Source: Hyphomicrobium sp. D-2
GTDB lineage: Bacteria; Pseudomonadota; Alphaproteobacteria; Rhizobiales; Hyphomicrobiaceae
Reading direction: 5' to 3'
Length of the DNA: 64,000 nt
Assembly (NCBI RefSeq): GCF_029872155.1
Contig: NZ_JARXLA010000002.1
Coordinates: 682,001-746,000, forward strand
The notes under the pieces were generated by a model. The model did not search any database. It saw only the letters and a program-made list of their open reading frames with translations, and was not told where the DNA came from. Of the stretch, positions 59,138-64,000 are shown in pieces. The translations under genes were made by a program, and so were the position numbers. Within the stretch, counting starts at the first letter, position 1, and every line of letters begins with the position of its first letter.

Positions 59138-60948
59138 GGCGTCTGCTCCTCTATCAGGCGATTGAGCTCCGCCGTCTCAAGACGATTGGCAAACGCGAAA
59201 AATGCCTCGTCGTGGCTTGCCCGGTGGGCATGATAGGCCCGGAGAATTTGCTCGATCTTGCGCGGACAATCTTCCTGCTTCACATCACGGATGATCTCGC
59301 GACCGATCCGGGCATTGCCGCCGGTCGCGCCACCGACGACGATGTGAAATCCTTCCACCGTGTCGCCGTCTTCGTTCACCGGCACCTTGGCGCCGATAAG
59401 CCCGATATCGCCGACGTAATGCTGCGCACACGAGTGGTGGCATCCGGTGAGGTGTATGTTGACGGGCTTGTCGAGTTCCATCCGAGCTTCGATGTGGGCT
59501 GCAATGGCTTCCGCCGTGCCCTTGGTATTCGCGGCCGCAAACTTGCATCCAGTGTTGCCGGTGCAGGCGACGAGACCGGCCCGAATGGCCGTCGCCTTTG
59601 CCGATAGTCCCATCGCCGCGATGCGCTGCAAGGCAATGTCAACTGCGTCGTCCGCAATCCCGGAAACGATCAGATTTTGCCACACTGTGAAACGGATATC
59701 GCCGTCGCCGAGATCTCGCGCAAGCGCAGCAATGGCGAGCATCTGATCGCCAGTGAGCTTCCCCATCGGCAGGACGAGACCAATCCAGTTCAGCCCGCTC
59801 TGCTTCTGCGGATGAACACCCAGATGCGCAATGCGATCGGGCTCCGGCCGCGGCAACACATCGTTCGCCGCAACCCGCAGCAGCTTGTGATTTAGTTTGG
59901 CTTCAACGGCGGCGAGAAACTTTTCAAAACCCCAGTCGTCGAGCACATATTTAAGGCGCGCCTTGCTGCGATTTGTACGATCGCCACTGTCGATGAAAAC
60001 ACGCACGATGGCATCGGCGACGCGGGTGGCATACTCCGGCTTCAGCACAATGCCGGTATCGCGCGCCAAATCCTTGTGGCCGGTGATGCCACCCAGAACG
60101 AGACGGAAATAGGTGCCTGCCGGCACGGCGGCTCCTTCGTCGACCTGCACAGCCTGAAAGCCGATGTCATTCGTTTCTTCAAGTGCCGCAATCCGGCCGC
60201 CGCCATCGAATGCTACATTGAACTTGCGCGGCAGTCCCGTGAGCGACCTGTCGTTCAACACATGGAAATGCCACGCGCGCGCAAACGGACGCGTGTCGAG
60301 CAGTTCCTGCGGATCGATGCCGGCAGTCGGCGTGCCGGTCACGTTGCGAATGTTGTCAGCGCCGGCACCACGTGAAGTGAGACCGACATCCTGCAGCGCC
60401 TCGACCACATTGATCGCATCGTCCGCCGCAATCTCGCGGATCTGTAGGTTAGCGCGCGTCGTTACATGCGCATAATCCCCGCCGTACTTCGTGGCGATCC
60501 GGCCCACACCTTCCAACTGTGCCGCGGTCAGAATGCCATTTGGAATGCGCATACGGCACATGTAGCTGTTTTGCGTCGGCGCGACGTAAAACAGGCCGTA
60601 ATAGCGCCAGCGAAAATTATCGTGCGGCTTGGGAAACTCACCGGCCGCTGCCTGCTCCCTAAACCGCGCGTAGGCATCGAACGGATGCTCCTCGCGCTTC
60701 CACTTTTCCGGATCGACCAGCTTCTTGCCGGACGCTTCCACGGCAGCCTGCGCCTGCAAATGCGCCGCATCCGGGCCGGTCTGCGGCGGCGCGGGCGCTG
60801 CCATCGCATTTGCACCCGCTCCAACCGGCTGCAGTCCCTTGGCTACGCGACCCGCCTGCAGCCCGGTGACCAATCCTTCCAGATAACGCTTTTGTTCGCC
60901 GGAGAATTCCTGAGCGATGGCCTCCACCTTCGCGTCTACATCGCTCAT
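59134..60948 (-). CDS. nirA: Siroheme/4Fe-4S nitrite (or sulfite) reductase
   Basis: Six-electron reduction of nitrite to ammonium. Two repeats of the family fold are present; the cluster and siroheme cysteines are C462, C468, C503 and C507 ([10 protein letters not shown] and HLTGCHHSC). RANLQIREI (164-172) and the repeated TVWQNLIV motif fit the ferredoxin-nitrite type. Its N-terminal ~80 residues form an Ala-rich extension. Neighbouring nitrate transport genes favour nitrite over sulfite. It overlaps nrtC by four bases. Confidence 0.9.
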   Translation of the reverse strand: MSDVDAKVEAIAQEFSGEQKRYLEGLVTGLQAGRVAKGLQPVGAGANAMAAPAPPQTGPDAAHLQAQAAVEASGKKLVDPEKWKREEHPFDAYARFREQAAAGEFPKPHDNFRWRYYGLFYVAPTQNSYMCRMRIPNGILTAAQLEGVGRIATKYGGDYAHVTTRANLQIREIAADDAINVVEALQDVGLTSRGAGADNIRNVTGTPTAGIDPQELLDTRPFARAWHFHVLNDRSLTGLPRKFNVAFDGGGRIAALEETNDIGFQAVQVDEGAAVPAGTYFRLVLGGITGHKDLARDTGIVLKPEYATRVADAIVRVFIDSGDRTNRSKARLKYVLDDWGFEKFLAAVEAKLNHKLLRVAANDVLPRPEPDRIAHLGVHPQKQSGLNWIGLVLPMGKLTGDQMLAIAALARDLGDGDIRFTVWQNLIVSGIADDAVDIALQRIAAMGLSAKATAIRAGLVACTGNTGCKFAAANTKGTAEAIAAHIEARMELDKPVNIHLTGCHHSCAQHYVGDIGLIGAKVPVNEDGDTVEGFHIVVGGATGGNARIGREIIRDVKQEDCPRKIEQILRAYHAHRASHDEAFFAFANRLETAELNRLIEEQTP

Positions 60949-62648
60949 GCTGCGACCTCCATAACCTTCTCGGCCTTCGCCTTGGATACGGCCCCGTGTT
61001 CGAACTCATCGAGAAATCCGAGTATCGCCTCACGATATTCGTAGTAACGTGGGTGGGCGAGCAGCGCCTCCCGCGTTCTGGGCCGCGGAATATCAATCTC
61101 GACAATGCGTCCGATGCGTGCGTTAGGCCCGTTGGTCATCATCACGACGCGGTCAGCCAGCAGGATTGCTTCGTCAACGTCATGGGTGACGCAGACTGCA
61201 GTTACCGAAGTGCGGGCCCACACCTCCATCAACACTTCCTGCAGCGCCCAACGCGTCAGGCTGTCGAGCATGCCGAACGGTTCATCCAGCAACAGGAGCT
61301 TGGGCGAGAGGGCAAACGCTCGCGCAAGACCGACGCGCTGTTTCATGCCGTTGGAGAGCTCGGACGCGTAGCGGTGCATGGAATCTGCGAGGCCAACGCG
61401 TTGCAGATAGTAATGGACGACATCCTGGCGCTCAGAGCGTGTCGCATCCGGATAGACACGGTCGACGCCGAGCGCCACGTTCTGCTCCGCCGTCAGCCAC
61501 GGTACCAGCGATGGCGCCTGAAACACGACCGCGCGATCTGGCCCTGCGCCGTGGACCTGACGGTTGTCGAGGAATATGCCGCCCGCCGTGACATCCTGCA
61601 GCCCGGCGGCCATCGACAATACCGTCGACTTGCCACAGCCGGAGTGACCGATCAGCGAAACACATTCGCCCTTTTTCATCTTGAGGTCGAAACCGTCAAC
61701 GACGGTCAGAGGGCCTTTCGCCGTTGCGAACGTTTTCGATATCTGGCTGAAATCGAGGTAGCGATCTTCGCGCCTGCTTTCGGCCGCAGCCTTGACGTAG
61801 GCCGCCGGCAGCCGGCCCTCCTTGCTGAAGAACGGAACAACATTCGGCAGCACCACGCCGTCGCTCTCCCGCTCGTCGCGCAACGCACCGGCCTGCATGA
61901 GATAATGCGTGATGTCCGCCCGCAGCCGATGAAACGCAACATCGTGGTTCATCTCGACGCGACTGCGGGGGCGCACAATATCGACGCTGTAAATTGGCCC
62001 CAGCGTACCATCTGGGTTCAGCGGTACGATCCGGTCGGCAAGCAGGATGGCTTCGTCCACATCGTTGGTTACGAGAACCATCGTGGCATCGGTCTCGCTG
62101 CGAATGACCGCAAACTCATCCTGCAGCTTGGCGCGCGTCAGTGCATCCAGCGCCGACAGCGGCTCATCGAGCAGCAGAACCTCCGGCTGCATGGCGAGCG
62201 CGCGTGCCACCGACACCCGCTGACGCATGCCACCTGAAAGTTCCGCCGGTCTGCGGTCGCGGGCGTGCGACAGCCCGACCATCGCCATGTACTTTTCAGC
62301 CAGCGCCTTGCGATCGGCGCGGCTCTTGCCGACATGGACCGCGTTGACCGCCAGTGCGATGTTGTCCCAAACGGTGAGCCACGGCATCAGCGCGTAGCTC
62401 TGAAAGACGACACCGCGCTCCGGACCCGGCCCGGTGATGAAGTTGCCCTTGAACAGCACCTCACCCTTGTCCGGCTGGCGCAATCCGGCCAGCAACGAGA
62501 TCAGCGTGGTTTTACCCGTCCCGGAGAACCCCAGCACGGCCAGCAATTCACCTTCCTGCACCGCCGTGTTTATGTCCTTGAGCACTTCGGTGCGTGCCGC
62601 TGCGGGACCGTAGCCCGCCGATACGCCGTTGAGTTCCAGAATATTCAT
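60945..62648 (-). CDS. nrtC: Nitrate ABC transporter, fused two-ATPase protein (NrtC/NrtD type)
   Basis: Powers nitrate/nitrite import. Two complete ATPase domains in one 567-residue chain: domain 1 with Walker [10 protein letters not shown] (40-48), signature LSGGMRQR and DEP Walker B; domain 2 with GHSGCGKST (334-342), LSNGMKQR. Domain 1 has Asn195 where the H-loop histidine normally sits (VTNDVDEA), domain 2 has His (VTHDVDEA). A charged linker (231-295) joins them. ATG 62648 with GAGAAAGG upstream. Confidence 0.9.
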   Translation of the reverse strand: MNILELNGVSAGYGPAAARTEVLKDINTAVQEGELLAVLGFSGTGKTTLISLLAGLRQPDKGEVLFKGNFITGPGPERGVVFQSYALMPWLTVWDNIALAVNAVHVGKSRADRKALAEKYMAMVGLSHARDRRPAELSGGMRQRVSVARALAMQPEVLLLDEPLSALDALTRAKLQDEFAVIRSETDATMVLVTNDVDEAILLADRIVPLNPDGTLGPIYSVDIVRPRSRVEMNHDVAFHRLRADITHYLMQAGALRDERESDGVVLPNVVPFFSKEGRLPAAYVKAAAESRREDRYLDFSQISKTFATAKGPLTVVDGFDLKMKKGECVSLIGHSGCGKSTVLSMAAGLQDVTAGGIFLDNRQVHGAGPDRAVVFQAPSLVPWLTAEQNVALGVDRVYPDATRSERQDVVHYYLQRVGLADSMHRYASELSNGMKQRVGLARAFALSPKLLLLDEPFGMLDSLTRWALQEVLMEVWARTSVTAVCVTHDVDEAILLADRVVMMTNGPNARIGRIVEIDIPRPRTREALLAHPRYYEYREAILGFLDEFEHGAVSKAKAEKVMEVAA

Positions 62649-62661
62649 ACGACTACCTTTC

Positions 62662-63738
62662 TCAACGCGCGGGGCCATGGGTGACGGCGGCTTGCAGCGC
62701 AACCATCACTCGATCGAGCAGGAAGCCAATGATGCCGATCGTGAACACCGCAACCATGATGCGAGCCAGCGAGTCAGATGACCCGTTCTGAAATTCGTCC
62801 CAGACGAACTTTCCAAGGCCTGGGTTCTGCGCCAGCATTTCCGCCGCAATGAGCACCATCCAGCCCACGCCCAGCGACAACCTCAGTCCTGTGAATATGT
62901 ATGGTAGCGCCGATGGCAGCACGACCTTGAACACCTTGGTGGTCCACGACAGCTTGAGGACCCGCCCGACATTGATGAGGTCGCGATCAATCGAGGCAAC
63001 GCCGACAGCGGTATTGATCAACGTCGGCCACAGCGAGCACAACGTGACGGTGACCGCCGACGTTATGAAACTCTTTGGGAAACCCGCCGCGTCCTCGACG
63101 TAAACCGCCGACACGACCATCGTCACGATTGGCAGCCACGCCAACGGCGAAACTGGCTTGAATATCTGGATGATCGGATTGAGCGCCGCGTTGAACGTGC
63201 TGGAAAGCCCGCACAGCACGCCGAGCGGAATTGCGATCACGCTGGCGAGCAGAAAGCCGAAGAAAACCGTTTTCAGCGACGTCACGATCTGGTCGATGAA
63301 AGTTGGACGTCCGACGTAGCTGCGCCACTTCACCTCTGCATTTGGCTCGGCCGCCAGCTTCTCCGCGTTGCGCTTTTCCTGCCGCTCGTAGAACGCCGCT
63401 TCCTTGCCGCGCTCCGTCAGGTGATCTGCCCACAGCACCTGTGCCTGCGACCAGACCTGTTGCGGACCTGGAACGGCCCCCAAAGACGTGACGACACGGG
63501 GTGCAAGCATGGCCCAGAGCATCACGAAACATGCGATTGCGATTACCGGAATGAGCACGCCACGCCAGATTTCCCTCACCTGCTGCAGCGGGCGGTCACC
63601 GATCATGAGACGTATGATCGGAACAATCCAGCCCAACCCGAGCGGCGAAAGCGTGCGCTCAAGCTTCTCCAGTGCCGGCGCCCAACGGTCCTTAAGCGGC
63701 ACCGTTGGAACAGACGCGGCGTCGTTGGCGATTGCCAT
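62662..63738 (-). CDS. nrtB: Nitrate ABC transporter permease NrtB
   Basis: Inner-membrane channel subunit. A first helix ([18 protein letters not shown]) is followed by a long periplasmic loop and about five further helices. The EAA-type cytoplasmic loop that contacts the ATPase is near [22 protein letters not shown]-terminus begins [12 protein letters not shown]. It lies 13 bases before nrtC and 54 bases after nrtA. Confidence 0.9.
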   Translation of the reverse strand: MAIANDAASVPTVPLKDRWAPALEKLERTLSPLGLGWIVPIIRLMIGDRPLQQVREIWRGVLIPVIAIACFVMLWAMLAPRVVTSLGAVPGPQQVWSQAQVLWADHLTERGKEAAFYERQEKRNAEKLAAEPNAEVKWRSYVGRPTFIDQIVTSLKTVFFGFLLASVIAIPLGVLCGLSSTFNAALNPIIQIFKPVSPLAWLPIVTMVVSAVYVEDAAGFPKSFITSAVTVTLCSLWPTLINTAVGVASIDRDLINVGRVLKLSWTTKVFKVVLPSALPYIFTGLRLSLGVGWMVLIAAEMLAQNPGLGKFVWDEFQNGSSDSLARIMVAVFTIGIIGFLLDRVMVALQAAVTHGPAR

Positions 63739-63792
63739 AATACGAAGTCCCTCTCGTAAAATTCGCGTATGGGAGAATGACGGGTTTCCGGC

Positions 63793-64000
63793 TCAGCCGC
63801 CGGCTACACCATTGCCGCTCACCGTCTGGTTGCCCTTGAGGCCGATGGGGAAGCTTGAGAGGTAGGCGTTCGGCTTGCGGCCGTCGTATTCAAGACCGTC
63901 AATGAAGGCTGAAGTTGCAGGCTTGAAGCCGTCACTGCCGACAGGAAAATCTTCTGGCTTAGCCTTCCCCTCAGCGATCAGCGCTTCAGCTGCCTGCATG
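63793..64000 (-). CDS. nrtA: Nitrate ABC transporter substrate-binding protein NrtA, C-terminal part
   Basis: Partial: the window ends inside the gene. The visible 68 residues (from the side of the C-terminus, ending SGNGVAGG) include DFPVGSDGFKPATSAFIDGLEYDGRKPNAYL in order, resembling the end of NrtA/NasF-type nitrate-binding proteins. Its place ahead of nrtB supports the call. Confidence 0.8.
   Translation of the reverse strand, partial: MQAAEALIAEGKAKPEDFPVGSDGFKPATSAFIDGLEYDGRKPNAYLSSFPIGLKGNQTVSGNGVAGG

Overview
The window reads as chromosomal DNA of an alphaproteobacterium, most likely of the order Hyphomicrobiales (Rhizobiales). Supporting signs are the dusB-ntrB-ntrC-ntrY-ntrX-dat-hfq-hflX run, a fused ispDF gene, a pyruvate dehydrogenase E1-beta with an N-terminal lipoyl domain, the lepB-rnc-era order, coq10/lipA/lpdA/pdh clustering, and Rhizobiales-type dispersed repeats. 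No genus can be named from the sequence alone. I see no transposase, integrase, phage gene or CRISPR array.

Layout. 0.1-6 kb: RNA helicase, amino-acid permease, MazG, a membrane protein and a small P-loop kinase. 6-17 kb, mainly minus strand: nitrogen and RNA regulation (hflX, hfq, a D-amino-acid transaminase, ntrX, ntrY, ntrC, ntrB, dusB). 17-30.5 kb: isoprenoid precursor gene ispDF, a MarR regulator and pncC on plus; then coq10, lipA, two GlsB/YeaQ membrane proteins, lpdA, two lipoproteins, pdhC, pdhB, pdhA, ftsB and eno on minus. 30.6-36 kb, plus strand: a GFA-family gene, queC, carbonic anhydrase, Dps, aldo/keto reductase, queE, queD and queF, so the preQ0/preQ1 route is complete from queD, queE, queC and queF apart from GTP cyclohydrolase. 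36-46 kb: envelope proteins (SH3-like, L,D-transpeptidase, YidD), an EamA transporter, thrS, era, rnc, lepB. 46.9-54 kb: gdhA, a HAD phosphatase, panD, GNAT, nitrilase and SIMPL proteins. 54.2-56.1 kb: a CAT-anticodon tRNA followed by an AT-richer stretch with orphan small genes. 56.1-64 kb, minus strand: a tightly overlapping assimilatory nitrate/nitrite operon, nrtA-nrtB-nrtC(fused ATPases)-nirA-Fe/S flavoreductase, with a porin at its end.

Nitrogen is the unifying theme. The NtrBC/NtrYX regulators, NADP-glutamate dehydrogenase and the nitrate/nitrite uptake and reduction operon lie within 55 kb of each other. The nitrate reductase itself is not in the window.

The oddest region is the pyruvate dehydrogenase block. 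pdhA, the end of pdhB and pdhC each carry a single-base frameshift, and the E2 gene begins, with its own good ribosome binding site, directly at the linker before the subunit-binding domain, so it has no lipoyl domain. A fourth single-base shift breaks the GFA gene. All four sit in short homopolymers, so sequencing error must be excluded before decay is inferred. The other notable structure is a three-copy, roughly 40-bp palindromic repeat whose arms change together so that pairing is kept.
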